From contig CM054145.1 of NCBI GenBank assembly GCA_028751875.1, positions 49,747,066 through 49,811,065 of the forward strand: a stretch of DNA of 64,000 nucleotides. Direction: 5' to 3'. Both the position numbers and the translations under genes were made by a program. The DNA comes from Rapana venosa. Lineage: Eukaryota > Mollusca > Gastropoda > Neogastropoda > Muricidae. The notes under the pieces were generated by a model. That model had not been told where the DNA came from. It did not search any database and was given only the letters and a program-made list of their open reading frames with translations. Shown in pieces: positions 12,608-26,900 of this stretch. Numbering within the stretch: the stretch's first letter is position 1; every line of letters begins with the position of its first letter.

Positions 12608-15600
12608 CTGCACACAACGCCAGTTTCATATGACTAACAGCGCAGCTTGCGTAGCAGCCTGTGCAACATATCTGAAACCACCATTATCTACTCACTTGCA
12701 TTTTCTACTGATGAATAAAAGAATCTAAAAAGCTTATTGTTTTCTTCTGCTGTTTGTTTTTGTTTCAATATCAAACTGCTATCACATAATATATCAACTA
12801 GACAGTATATCACAAAAATGTGACATGTGCTCCATTTTGTCTTACACTACAGTTTTCCTCTATCTTACTATTATAATATAATAATAAATAGAATTCATAC
12901 AGGGCTTTATCTTGCAAAGGCAAATCAAAGCGCTTGCATTCAACCTATCCTTTCACAATCATGCAACCAATTATTCTCACTTACAGTCTTGCAGAATTTT
13001 TATGGCACTTTCCATATCATTAACATTCCTTCATCTTGTCCAGTGTTTTGCCCCTTTGTTTTCTTTTCCCCTTCTTTGTTTTCATCTTTTCACTTGGCCT
13101 TTTGTCATGTAAGGAGGCACTGTGGTCGAGTGGTTTAGGTGGTCAACTCGTGATCCAGAGGTCGCGGGTTCGATCCCCACTCGGCTCGGTGTTGTGTCCT
13201 TGGGAAAGACACTTTACTCCTATTTCCTCACTCCACCCAGGTGTACAAGTGGGTACCAGCTCTGCTGGGGAAGTATCTGGCGACAGACTAGCGTCCTGTC
13301 ACAGGGGTGGTGAAAAACCATCAGTTCGCTTAACGCTACAGAAACCGGGATACGCTCCGGCTCTATGGGCCTTCTGGCTCGAAAGAACATACTTTTTTTT
13401 TTGTCATGTATCAAAACAAGCAATCCAACAATCAGCAAACTACAGAACTCAACCAGATTAACACCTCCGCTCACAATCAATCAATGAACACTCAGGGGTA
13501 AGGAAAAAAAGGCCGAGAGACACAACGCGCAAAAACTAGCATTATTTAGTCAAGGGCCCAGTGCCAAAATCAGCCCCTTCCTTTTACCAAGTCTAAGTGC
13601 GGTCAGCTCCTGTCATAATTAGCACCAGCTGGGTTGGGATGGATAGCAGCTGAGAGAAGCTGAAAGTGGGAGAAACTGACAGGTGTGTGCACTGACTTTG
13701 AAGGACTTTGATGACCCGGCGCTCCTCCCCCAGGGCGGAGAAGAGGTCCTGCTTGAAGCGGGTCTCTGCGGACAGGCTGTTCTCCAGCTCCACGTTCTTG
13801 TCCTGCATGTCCGCCAGGGCCTTCAGCAGCACCTCAGCCTCCTTCTGCGCATCTTTGTACTGACGCAAGGACTGCACACACGTTAACCATCTTGTTGTCG
13901 GAAGTACGCTGTGTGTGTGTGTGTGTCGTGTTGTGTGTGTCTGTGGTGGGGGTGGGTTGAGTGAATATATATGTGTGAGAGTAAGTGTGCGTAAGTGTGT
14001 GCATGGCATGACACGATGACTGATGAAAAAGAAGTCAATTTCACCAATATCATGTTGGCATACCCTTCAATCCAAACAGAAAAGGCTGTTGATTAAAAAG
14101 TATTGTCGCCCATACATATAGTATTTTGGTTTGTTAAAGTGCTTTCAATTATAAAAGAGTTTTGTATTCTACTGTAATTTCTCTCATGCCCAGTATGCTT
14201 TGAATTATAGTTGACCCCCCACCCAAAACATGTTGGTCTGGTATATACGTTCATCACATTCAAAATACTCTGAATTGTACTGTATTGTCATCCACACAAA
14301 ACTATAATGTACTTTTATCTACACTGCTCTTTCATTATGCACCAAGTAATTATAACTGGATTGTAATGCACATTTTCTTCCACTGACAAAAAGTTTTAAA
14401 TTGTGAAGAACCTTCCCTCACAAACAAAGAGCTTTGGGTCACAATATTGGTCCCTTCATCCGCAACACAAACCCCACCCTTTTAAAAACTATTCATCCTG
14501 ATCACTTTAGCAAACACAGACATACATGCTTCATGGAAGTACAAATCTATTAAAAAACAAAACCCATACACTGCACTGACAGTGACATGTTTCCTTACCT
14601 GTGCTTCTCTATCTAAAAGGCGATACTGCTCTTCTCGCACTTTGAGATCGCGGCGGAGCTGCTTGGCATCGTTTTCTAGCTCTCTCCTCCTGGACTTGCA
14701 GCTGTCGGTACACTCCGCCCTGTCATTCAGCACACAAACACGCACAGAGAGAAAGATGAGATGGCTCATTTTTCAGCAATTCAAATCACTAGTACCTTCA
14801 ATTGGATAGGTACCATATGCCAGTCAGCACTTGAATATGGTGTAATAATATAATAATATGATTTACTGTAGCAAAATGTTTTTGAAAAAAAAGAAGAAAA
14901 AAACCCAGCTTGTTTCTGGAAATAAACGTCCACAGAAGAAAGATCTTGTATGCCTGTTTCTACTGGACGGGACAGATCTGGTCAGAACATTGCGCTCACA
15001 ATCGGACAACCCAGGTTCGATTCCCGTTCAAGGGGATATTTTCCCCTGGAGTTAACATCAGTGCAGACTCCACTCTCACCAAAAGTCCTTTGGATGAGAC
15101 TATAAACCAAGGCCCCGTGTGCGAACACACAGAGAAATCTTGCGCACACGTTAAATCCTGTTCCGCTTTTCGCAAGAGTAGGCCATTGTGTGCCAGTGGG
15201 AACAGATGACAGAATTTACAAAAACAATACACGCGGGCTCTAGATGTAAAAAAAGCACACAAGTGCTTATTCCATTATCCTTGATATAAAAGAACAAATA
15301 AATAAATACTGTGTTCTCCTTACAACAGATTACTAAGATGCCCTCTGACAGCTGCACTGTTGTTTCCCTCCACTGTGAGCTTGTACACTTGCTTGCCTAT
15401 GGCAGTACATTTTACTGCAGTATTTTACATTCTTCTTGTCAAAGTTTTCATGTGCAAAAGTTGTAAATCAGATCTAAACTTATCCTTTCATCCTGAAGAC
15501 TACCACTCAAGTTCTAGTAGAACTGGGAAGGAAAACAAAAACTGGCCACAGAAAAGACTGAAACTATGGATGTTTTATTGTTTACAAACCAACATAATGA

Positions 15601-18600
15601 CTGCTTGCATTCCTTCAGGACACAGTTCAAAGAGTAAAAACCAACAACAACAGCGGTTTGAGCATATGTTACAACTAAGATAAGGGCCCTGAGCTTATAA
15701 AAACAATCACCTCTGACTCAAATCAGTCATAAGAAGTATCGACATATGCACATGCACACACATATGAGCACTTCCAGACCAATCCTGTTGTTTATACCCC
15801 CACTGACCACAGAAGCCATATGAGGGCTGTCATCTCGTCAAATTTTAAATCTCAGATTAAAACTGTGCAGCTATATACAGATTAAAACAGGGTATAAAAG
15901 CACTTGTGGACACACACAAACAACTGAATTAGGCAAGCTAGATGTGCATGCACTAAATTTTCTACTGGGATGAATACCAAACATTTATTTACTTCTTCTT
16001 CCTCAAACACTCAGACAGAAACTCACTATTGTCTGTCATATGAGCGAAAATGTGTCACACTACTGTTAAGTGCCTGGTAAGTCAGGGCCAGCTCATCCTA
16101 CTTCGGCACAAAAGAGAATTGTTATCTTCAAAGTCTTTCTGGAAAAAAGGCAGGAGAATGGACCAATATGGCAGAAAACAGACAAGAAAGAGGTGACAGG
16201 AAGAAAAGGAACTAGGCAGAAACAGAACTAGGCAGAAACAGAAGGACAGAAAAGAGGGAATTCCTTAGCACAGAATTTGCAGAAGGTGGTAATGCTATTT
16301 ATACTGACAGGCCCCCAGCATCCCCACGGGGCATTTTACTTCCAAAATGAGTGCATAGGGTCAGTTTATCAGACTTCCACGGGCAATGCACTGTACATGA
16401 TGGTAACATTGTATGAGTAATGACAGTTCTCCCTGGTCAAACCCTAGATAAATGAAATTATCATCCACTGTTTGTTCCTTTTTACCTCTCTTTTTGAATA
16501 TGTTTTCCACCAACTAATGAGGATTTTTCCTCAGGTTTTCATGGGAACAACTGATGCCACACTTATTCTTACACAAAAGCATACTTCCCACAGCACTCCA
16601 GTTTACCACCTTATTCTTAATTTGCATACACAGGACTGCAATTTCGGTAATCAACCATAAATCTAAGCTGCACACAGAATCACGATAAACATACTTATCT
16701 AATCTCATAGGCAGACTTTCCCACGATTAACCCTTTGCTGGGCATAGCGTCCCAAAACGTCCGAACCTATCCTTGGGCACAACGGCCAAAAACGGCCGGC
16801 GTCGTGACCGTCACTTCAGTGCGTTCATACATTCGAAATTCCCGCCAATCTCGCTTCAAATCTCGTCAAAATAAAAGCAACGAGACTGCCCACGTGACTT
16901 CCGCATGTACATTGCAAATGGCGGCGGTTGGAATGTGTTTGTGGCAAGTTTTGGAAGAAAAAAATCGCAATTTTTCCCAAGATGGACGCTATCTTCGAAT
17001 CCGACATGTACGATCGTTTTTATGGCTTTCATGCCGAAAATATGACGCTGTGAGATGTGTATCCAGGCTCAAATATCGATGTAAGCGATCTGAGTAGTGT
17101 GTGTGCTTCTGACTTTGTTGATTGAAGCGAGAAAGACCGGCTTTGACAACAACGAAGTTCGAGACGTAAATCGATCGTCAAATCTAACTCGGCCGATGCG
17201 CGTTTTGAATTCTGCTCATAGAATTGGGGAAAATATCGCGGATTTCGAGTTTGGCAATGGTTCACAACTTGATATATTTTGTGAATTGATTGCTATTTCA
17301 GGGTTCATACAGACTTTGTGGGGAAAAATTTAGGGCCTTTTTAGGGCTTTTTAGGGGCCATTTATTTCCAAATTTAGGGCCTAGCTGGGGGGGCATCAAA
17401 GTATCACCCTGTGTACACGTTTACTTTGATAAACCAATTTCAAACTCATGTAAGCAAAGTCTCCTTGTCTAAAACTGCATGTTGAATATTGATTATTGAC
17501 ACAAATTCAACTTCAATTCTAGAATAAAATGTCTTTCAATCATAGATACCACAATGAATTAAATCCTCACACAATAAAACATCAAGTCATGGTGTGATGG
17601 AAGTCTCCATGTCTTGAAATACTAAGTAAAGTGAAAACTGAAATAAGTGTCTCTGATTTTAATAGGACTTTTCACAAACAACTAGTAAAGTGAACTAAGA
17701 CACTATCCCTCAAACTTCATCTGATGTGAACTAGTCTCCTTGCCTTACCAAAGATGCAGATGGTTACCGGGTACTAGAACTGGTAATAACAATACCCTCA
17801 CACAGTCACAGTGCCTCTTCCAAATTCTGCTCCTTTATTTCAATCTCACACATGCGTACGTGCAGGCATTCACACACAATGCACACACACACACATGTAC
17901 GCATGCACACGCACACAAGCATCCACAAAAGAGACAGACAGAGAGAGAGGTTGCTGGACGCAAGTTCTCTTCACTATGAATACATGTACAAGTCCTGTAT
18001 CATCAATGCAGACCGAGTGGTAGGCCTAACACTGACTTGAAAAGGATGCCCACACCCTCTCCCCACAGTTGTTTTTTTTAATCAAGTCTGCCAAAAACTG
18101 AATAATTTGCGAATTTTAAAGAAAGTCAAATGAACCGACCACGTTGAGCAGTGGAAAATATGCAAAGTGCTGGCATTTCTGACTTGCCTTATCAACTGGA
18201 TTTGTTTCTGTATGACTTCTGCAGGAAATCTGTGGGATAATCTCCTCAAATAAAGAACAGATTTGGCTACAGGTTTTGTTATTTTCCCATTCTGACACCT
18301 GATTGCCATTTTGTAAACTGTGCACGCCCACTGGAGAAACAATAGGCCTTGCTATTCACAGCGCAGCTGTGCTAAAATTGAAAAATCTTGTAGAGAAGAA
18401 CTTAAGCACAGTAAACAGAAAACTGGTGTTTTTTTGACTCATAATTGCAGTTCCATAGTTTAGCATCATTTTCCAAACAAATTACGGACATACCATAGGG
18501 GTAGGTAGTCCCTCGCATGTAAAAAATAACTGGTGAAAGCAAAGTGTATATGCTCTTTCAATGGAGGCAAATTACCTCCCTTGGCAAAATAGGTGACGCA

Positions 18601-19705
18601 ACATGAATAGCAGACGACAGGCATTCTATCGGCGAAAATACGATCTTTGGTCACCCTTCTTGCTTTCATTTCTCATAAGTTTTATTTTGTGTATCTGTTT
18701 AATCTACATTTTAACAGAAACTCTCACTCATGATTCCCATTTTTAGGGCTTTTTAGGGCCTCCAGGGTAATACATCTCATTTTTAGGGCTTTTTAGGGGC
18801 CTTATTTTGAATCTTCAAAAATCAGGGCCTTTTAGGGCTTTTTAAGACTTGTACGAACCCTGTATTTGGGACTTTTGTTATGGTAGCGGCTCGAACTGTA
18901 AAGTTAACATGCATCGCGATCGTCGGCGATCGTTGGCAAACAAAATGGCGACCGTCGGAATGTTTCATGTTTTCGTGCATCATTCATAAAAAAAACTAAA
19001 AACACAACAGTAGGTTGAAAACTTTTCTTCTGTAATTGTTTCTGAATGTTTTACTTTTTATTTTATCAAAATCCATGCATGCATTCCAAAGCTATTGCAA
19101 CACTAACTGTGACACATACAAACCGATCAATGACTTTGTGTGTTTATGCATTATAATTCTTTTTTAAAAAAATAACAACAACACACAATAGCAAATAGCA
19201 GTTTCTTTATTCATTTCTGCATTTTGCTGTTTTTATTTCATTACAATCCATTAAGCCATTGTGGAGTTATTGCATGTTAAATACACCCACCCACTCAGAG
19301 GCCATCCACCTCCATTTTGCTTGCCCAGCAGGAAGTGAACAAATGATTTTGCTGTGCCCAGCAAAGGGTTAAGTGGAGTTTTTGTTTGTTTTTTGTTCCA
19401 ACTATGCCATTTAAAGCATTCAGTTTACTACCTTATCCACAATACTGACACTTTACACTGCTCCACAAACATTCATGTGTCAATAGTCTTCTCCTCAGAT
19501 TTAAACTTGATAAAGAGTGTGAATATTTACAAATATTATATCAATGAACAGTATGCAATATTCCACAAGGTATAAAAACAATACACGTCATAAAGCCATT
19601 CTTAATGACTGGTAGTTAGTTTTTCATTTCAACATCTTTCCACTAATTAGTGATATCAGAAGGAGAAAGTGTGAGCGAGTGTGTGTGTGAGCGAGTGTGT
19701 ATGTG

Positions 19706-19739
<34 letters not shown>

Positions 19740-22700
19740 GGGGTGTATCCGCAGATGTTTGCCCCTCAACTCACCGTGTAGCTGCCGCCAATGCAACTGC
19801 CCTGGCCGCTGCAGCCTCTTCCGCCTTTCTGTTTTTACGCTCCGTCTGCAACTGCTGCTCCACAGCTGCCTTGCAGCGCTTTTCGTCTGACAGCTTCCGC
19901 TCTAAAGATGCCAATGCTGCTTTATCCTGCTGCCGGCCTGTTACCAGGTTATGAAGTCTGCAACAAGGACAGCAAGATTTGTCATGTGTAAGAAATAAAC
20001 TACATTTCAAAACCGATCGACACACATTATGGCATTCCTCTCAAGTTCTTACACGGATGTACGTACCACACAGCACACAAATCCAACATCTATCAGTCAA
20101 GAGTGCTGCATTTAACCCGCCCCTCTCATTTACCTAGTCCAAGTGTGGACAGTTCCTGCTATAATTAGCACCAGCTGGGCGGGGATGGGATGGAATAGAT
20201 AGCAGCTGAGAGCAGTTGAAAATGGGGCAAACTGACAGCTGTGATTATAATATATTCGCAGATTGGTAACAAGAATATCTAACATCAACCAACATTTCTG
20301 CACAATGATATTGACACCATCTTCCTCATACTCCGTTCCCCATTTCTTTTCTTTTTTATTTCTTACCACTTTCTTAATCTGCTTATTTATCTAACAAACT
20401 TAAAGATTTTAACATTTTTGTTAATAAATTCTACTTTTTCCATTTTCAATACATTTTCCCTGTTAGATATTGAATCATATTCCTGGATCCAAAACAAAAT
20501 CATATCCCTACAACCAAACCTGGAAAGGCACAAGAATGACAAATGTTACAGAAATCATTAAAAAATAATAATAATAATAATTTAAATGTACATTAATAGT
20601 AATAAAAGAAAGCTATGCAACTACTGGAGACTTAAAAACATTTTATTAAGAAACCTAAACCAGCATCAAACTGAAAGTACATCTCAAAAGACTAATACAT
20701 GTTCAGGAGGAGAGAGGGGGGAGAGGGTTGTTTGTTTTGTTTTTATTTTATTTTTACAACATCTTTAGTTCTCTATACAACAACACAACATCAATATCAA
20801 TGCATCAATGCTGTACATCTTGTGTTTATGTCACACAATCAATACTGTACAACATATCTTCATGTCACACCATCAATACTATACAATGCCTTTACTATGT
20901 GACAGTTTTTTTCTTCTTCCCCCCCCCCCCTTCATTTCTCAGTTAAATACATGTACATAATACAACCTTAACTCACTTGTTTTGTAAATTTTCATTGTCC
21001 TGCTGTAACTGGTAGAGCTCTGAATGGGTGGACTTTTCGCTGGCTAGCAAGCTGTTGATCTGTAGCCTCAGCTCTTGCTCTGTGTTGCGGCTGCTCTGTA
21101 AATCTGCTTTCAACTTTTTTACATCTGTCTCTAACCTGAAAAATAAAGGACACCGAGTAATGTCCGCCAATCATTAATGGGTTGGGTTTATAAGAAATTA
21201 AAATGATAAATATGTTATGACAAACAAAAATTAATAAAAATGAATGTGCCTTTCCTGGTTACTCTTCAAAGCTTATGACAAGCAAACATGCAGAAACATT
21301 TGTGCACACATATATTAAAAATGGGCATAAATAGTCAACTGTATACAACAGTATGACTGTACCAGTACTTCACACACACATACACACAGACACAACACAC
21401 ACACATATGTCAGTATGACCTCACCAATCAGGCAATGAGCAAGAGGTAACACTATCTGCAGAAGTGACGGACATGGATTTTTGTAACAAATTATTACTAG
21501 GATCTCACATATAACAAAAAGAGACGCAAACGGGCTTTTATTTCACGAGGGTAATAGATGAAGTTGAAAGACTTGTTTTCATCCAGCCCTCAAAGACACT
21601 AATTAATGTATAAAGCTCACTCATTAAAAAATGTGTGCAACTTTAGTAGCGTTCACGAGTGCCAGTTCTGATTGTATAGTCAACCAAGAATCATGAAAGA
21701 GAGAGAGAGGTAGGAAAAATATCACAGATGTGATGGACAATATGTTTTCAGGTTATTTTTCAAGAGAGAATGAGAGAGCAAGACAGATAGGCAGACGGCC
21801 AGCCAGACAGTGAGTGATCTTTACAGTGACTGTGTGTATGTGTTTGTTTATTAATCAATTTATCTATTTATTTTATTCTTTATGTTGAGGATAATGGAAT
21901 AAGCGCTTATGTGCTTTTTTACATCCAGTCCCTGTGAGTATGCAGTTTTGTAAAATCTGTCATCTGTTCCTACTGGCACACAATGGCTACTCTTATGAAA
22001 AGCAGAACAGGATTTAACGTGTGTGTAAGATGTTCAGCGTGTGTTCGCACACGGGACCTCGGTTTATAGTCTCATCCGAAGGACTTTTGGGGAGAGTGGA
22101 GTCTGCACTGATGTTAACTCCAGGGTAAAATATCCCCTTGAACGGAAATCGAACCCGGGTCATCAGATTACGAGCGCAATGTTCTAACCACTAGGTTATC
22201 CTGTCCCCGTGTGTGAGTGTGTGTGTGAGTGTGCGCATGTGTTACAATATAAAAGAATATAAGTTGTGTTCATCATAGAAATGCAGCTACCAAATTAATT
22301 TTATGACATGAATCAGAGGCCAGATAATATCTAGATTATGAATGAGAGAGATGATTTAATTTGGCTATGGTTTTGTAGAGAAAACAATGTTGCCTGTTTC
22401 ATTGTCTACTAGGAAATGGTTGAGTGGAACAACCATGTACAGGTCAATGACTCTTTAAAGGCCTGTGGTTACCCTTCCTTGCTGGCAGCCTCTACCTGAA
22501 TTTATTAAACTTTCCATTTGTCAAAGGCATTTTTCAATTACCTGTAGTTGCCAATCAAAGCTTTTCAGACTTCCGTTTTATAGTAAAGCATGCTCTACGT
22601 TTTGAAAAGTCTTTATTTAGGATTATTACCCATTTTTTACAATATTAGACCAGCCTAATCCTCTCAAGATGTTCTTCAGAGGGTTTTTCCATCCTGAAAA

Positions 22701-23844
22701 TGCTCATTTTTAGAGGTTCTGTTTCTCCTACTAGTAGCAGTTTTACCTCTGAGTGAGTGTGAGTGTATGTGAGTGTGAGTATGTGCGTGTGCAGGGACGC
22801 ACATGTGTGTGTTACTGAGAGGGAGGAATATAGTCTTTGAAAAATGCATGTACCACTTTATGCTCTCACTTGTGTACATACACTCAAGTGCTCACGCACA
22901 CATACAGAAGAAATACTTTTTAAGGAGCATGAGCAACAGTATGCTCAAAATGTGCACACACACACACACACATTGAAGAAATGAAAAAAGTACTTGACAG
23001 CAACTCACACTGCCGCAGCCCTGTAAATAGAAAATCATCATTTTGATCAAACAAAAGTCACATTTTTCACTTACAACTATCATTTACAAGCTTCCCTATC
23101 TTTCTCTGAAGAAACCACCAATGAATCATAGCAGTGGGGGATATACAATATGCATAAGATATGATACCAAACAGAACAGTCACTGCCATGGAAGTAAACA
23201 CTCCACACACACACATTTTCACAGAATAAAACGGCACAGAATGAGCCCCTGAGGCAATGCAACTGCACACTCACCTACTGATGTGCTCATCTTTGTTGTT
23301 GGTGAAGCTGGGGGAGGAAGCTGGGAGCTGCTCCTTCCAGTAATTTTTCCCTTTCTTGGCACTATTGTCTTTACTACTGTTTAACTGTTTGCTGCTCACT
23401 GTTTTTGTCGCTGGTGTAGACGAGCTTGTGACTGTGGACGACGAGGGCGAAACACTGCCAACTGACACTGCCCCGTTTGTGGCTTTGTAGGCTTTCGTCA
23501 GCTGCTCTCCCGAAAAACTGTCCAAGTTCTCATCAAAATGATTGACATTTGGCTGCTTCTTCGGCAAACTTTTTTCAATATATTCTATTTCATCGTCTTC
23601 GTTCACATCTGCACTTTTGGAGGGTGGGGAAGAGGAAGAGTTTGTTGACTTCTTGTTTTCCTTTTCCTCCTCCCCTTTTAACTTCTTGTTAGGCACAGGC
23701 ACACCATTGGAGATTACTTCCTCTTCTGACTTTGGAGGTAAAGCTGAAATGCAGCAAATGGCATCAGTTAATCAACAATCTTGACCCAATAAAACGAAAC
23801 ACACACACACACGCACGCAAGATAAAAACACTGATGTACAGAGA

Positions 23845-23923
<79 letters not shown>

Positions 23924-26900
23924 AAGTAAATTTTATTTAATTGCTGCAAAACTATTTTGTCTCCCACTGTCATACCATTCAGCACCCTAATGTCAAGCCA
24001 GAGCAAGCAGGTCAAAGGCAGCAATCCATTGAGAGAGCTTCAGAAGGCCCTGCAAAGCTACAAAGTCACTCCAGTAACATTCAGGAGTGCTTTTTCTGAC
24101 CAGACAAACAAGGACCTACATATAAAGAAAGGAGAAAACACTAAAAACAACAATAGCTCACTCACTGAACTATGTGAGCAACTTTAGTAGCATTCATGAG
24201 TGCTAGTTCTGACTGTATAGTCAACTATGAATTATGACATTGCTGCTGAAAATTATAGCTTATTCATAAAGGCAAACTCAGTCTCAGCAGTAATATTCAG
24301 GAGCATGTCCTTCCCTATTCCACAGAGTACTGTAAACCACATTTCAATGTAGCAATATGTGAAGTAGGTGTGATATAACACATCCTGCCTGACGTGACAC
24401 ATAGATACCAGCTAAAACATAACAACAAAAACAAAAAAAAGAAAGAAAAATCTGACTGCTGGAAACTGATCAGCATCTTCCACTAACAGTCGTTTGCAGT
24501 GCAATGAGAGTTGGTCACAGCTAGACTTGATTTTAAAATGGCATTAACTAATTCACTATTAGCATAAATATCACAATACAAGCTTTTCAAAACCATACGT
24601 ACCTTTAGGTTTGTCTGAATACTGCATTTCTAGTGGTAATGCCTGCTGTAATATCTGCATGTAAAACTCATTTTCCTTTTGTACTACTTTCTGCCGTCTC
24701 TGTAACACACAAAAGATCAGTTGTCAAGACATGGTTTAATACATATTACACATTTTATATAATCAAAATACCTATATCAACCATTGTATGAAAACTGCAT
24801 GGAACACACAAGACAATCATGACCAAATTCAAGGTGAATTTCACTTCATCAGATTCAACTAAAAGCGGATGTATTTTTTCAACCATTCCTACCAGCATGA
24901 TATTGCCAACTCTTCTAAAACAAAACAAAAAACTTCTTCTTCCTTTTTTGTCATGTTTCTCCCAGGGGAGGTTTGACATTGATGAGCCTTCTCTCTCTGT
25001 TTTGAGCTTCCTCCTTATTTATGCCCCTTTCTCTAAGATCATCTGCAATACAGGCAGCCCAGGTTTTGCTAGGTCTTCCCTTTGGTCTCTTTCCATCCAC
25101 TACGAAGTTCATTGCTCTTTTTATGATGTGGTGGTCTGCTTTCCGTTGAACGTGCCCAAACCAGCGCAGTCTATTGCTACTAGCTACAGACTTCAGATCA
25201 TCAACTTGCACATTCTCCATAGTTCTTCATTCGTGATCCTGTCTTCCCATTTGATCTTTGTCATGTAGCATAGCATTCAGTTTTCACAGCTCTTCAACAA
25301 ACATTCAACGGTTTTTGTGAAAACCCACGTCTCCGAACAATACAGGAGAACAGGTCTGATGCAGGCCTTATATATCAGACAGCGTCTTTCCAGTGGGATT
25401 TTCTGATTTCCGAGCAGACCTGCCAATTCTTTCCATTTCTTCCAAGCATTCGCAATCCTGGTTCTGACAGCTAACTCAGATTTTGCTTCGCAGCTCATCA
25501 TCTCTCCCAGGTAGCAGAATTCGTCTACCACTTCTATCTTCCCTTGTTCAAATTCTAGCTCCTCCTTTCCTGCATCGGTATTGTCTTCACCCTTCTTATT
25601 CATACAACTGGGGCAGACAAATACTCTGTGCTCCTTCTTCATACTTTTGAGCTTTGAGCATCTTTTGTGACACCAATATTGACAGTTGGAGCATTTGATC
25701 GAATTGTTCCCTACACCTTTGTGGCAGACACCACACGGGTATTTGCCTTGCTCTCTATGTGTTCTGCGGTCTTTTCCAACTGTCATTGCTTTGGTCTTGT
25801 CAACATTTACCTTCATTTCTCTGCGTTCTAATAATAATAAATGGAACTTATATAATGCATTCAAACTAATCTTACACAGTCATGCAATCAATGATAAATA
25901 ATCAATAGTTTAAACAAACAGATATTACAAACATGGTGCGCTGCAGACAAAATCTATGAAATAAAATTTCAATAGTCAAATGTTTTTCAAAAGCACACAC
26001 ACTCACTCACACAGGTCGTATACTTTAGCAGGGTGATAGGACATGGGATAGTGAAGGTGGGATAGTTCTGATATGAAACAGGAGGGGGGAAATCTTAGGT
26101 TTGAAATAAATGTCTTGAGGCTGGATTTAAAAGTGTCATAACTAGGTTTCTGGCGAAGAGAGAGAGGGAGCTCATTCCAGGTCAATGGACCCGAAATAGA
26201 GAAAGAGCGGTGGCCAACAGTGGATTGGTTGAATCTAGGTATTTGCAGGCACAAGGTATCTGCAGCAGAGAGGAGGGAACGTGAAGGAGTGTACAGGTTA
26301 AGACATTCACAGAGGTAGGAAGGTGCTGTTTTGTGGAGACCTTTGTAACAGAGGGTACTGATCTTATAATTTACTCTCTGTGGCACAGGCAGCCAGTGGA
26401 GAGATCACAAGAGAGGGTAATGTGCTCAGAGTTTTTCTTTCTGAGAACTAGTCGAGCTGCGGAGTTTTGTATATGTTGAAGGGAGTGGATAGATGATGCT
26501 GGCAGACCAGACAAAAGAGAATTGCAATAGTCCAGACATAAAAGAATGAGAGAAGTGACAAGTTTGGCTGTTGCATCTGTGGACAGGTACCTTCAAATTG
26601 CACTAATACGCTGTAATTGATAGTAGCACAACTGACAGGTCTGGGTGATGAATTTTTTAATAGAGAGTGTGTTGTCGATAAACACCTAGATACTTCACAG
26701 CAGTAGATAGAGGGACTGATGTATTGCAGAGTTCTATTGAAGCTGTTGTAATGGAAGGGAGTTTGTGTTTGGTCCCTACAAGCATGGCTTCAGTTTTATC
26801 TGCATTTAGCTGTAATTTGTTCTGTGTCATCAAGTTTTGAATATCTTCAAAGCAGTGGGCCATATTTGTCAGCAGAGAAGGCAGATTTTCAGGAGTAACA

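Noticed and set aside
13683..13886. 67-codon plus-strand frame opposite macoilin exon 11
   Set aside because: Antisense shadow of a conserved coiled-coil exon.
14960..15030. tRNA-like sequence with A and B boxes considered as a tRNA gene
   Set aside because: The acceptor and anticodon arms do not fold, and the sequence continues into the common SINE body. The same applies to the other SINE heads.
17330..18850. Repeated TTTAGGG-like motifs considered as interstitial telomere sequence
   Set aside because: The motif is AGGGCTTTTTAGGG confined to the ends of transposon T1, and copies are spaced irregularly.
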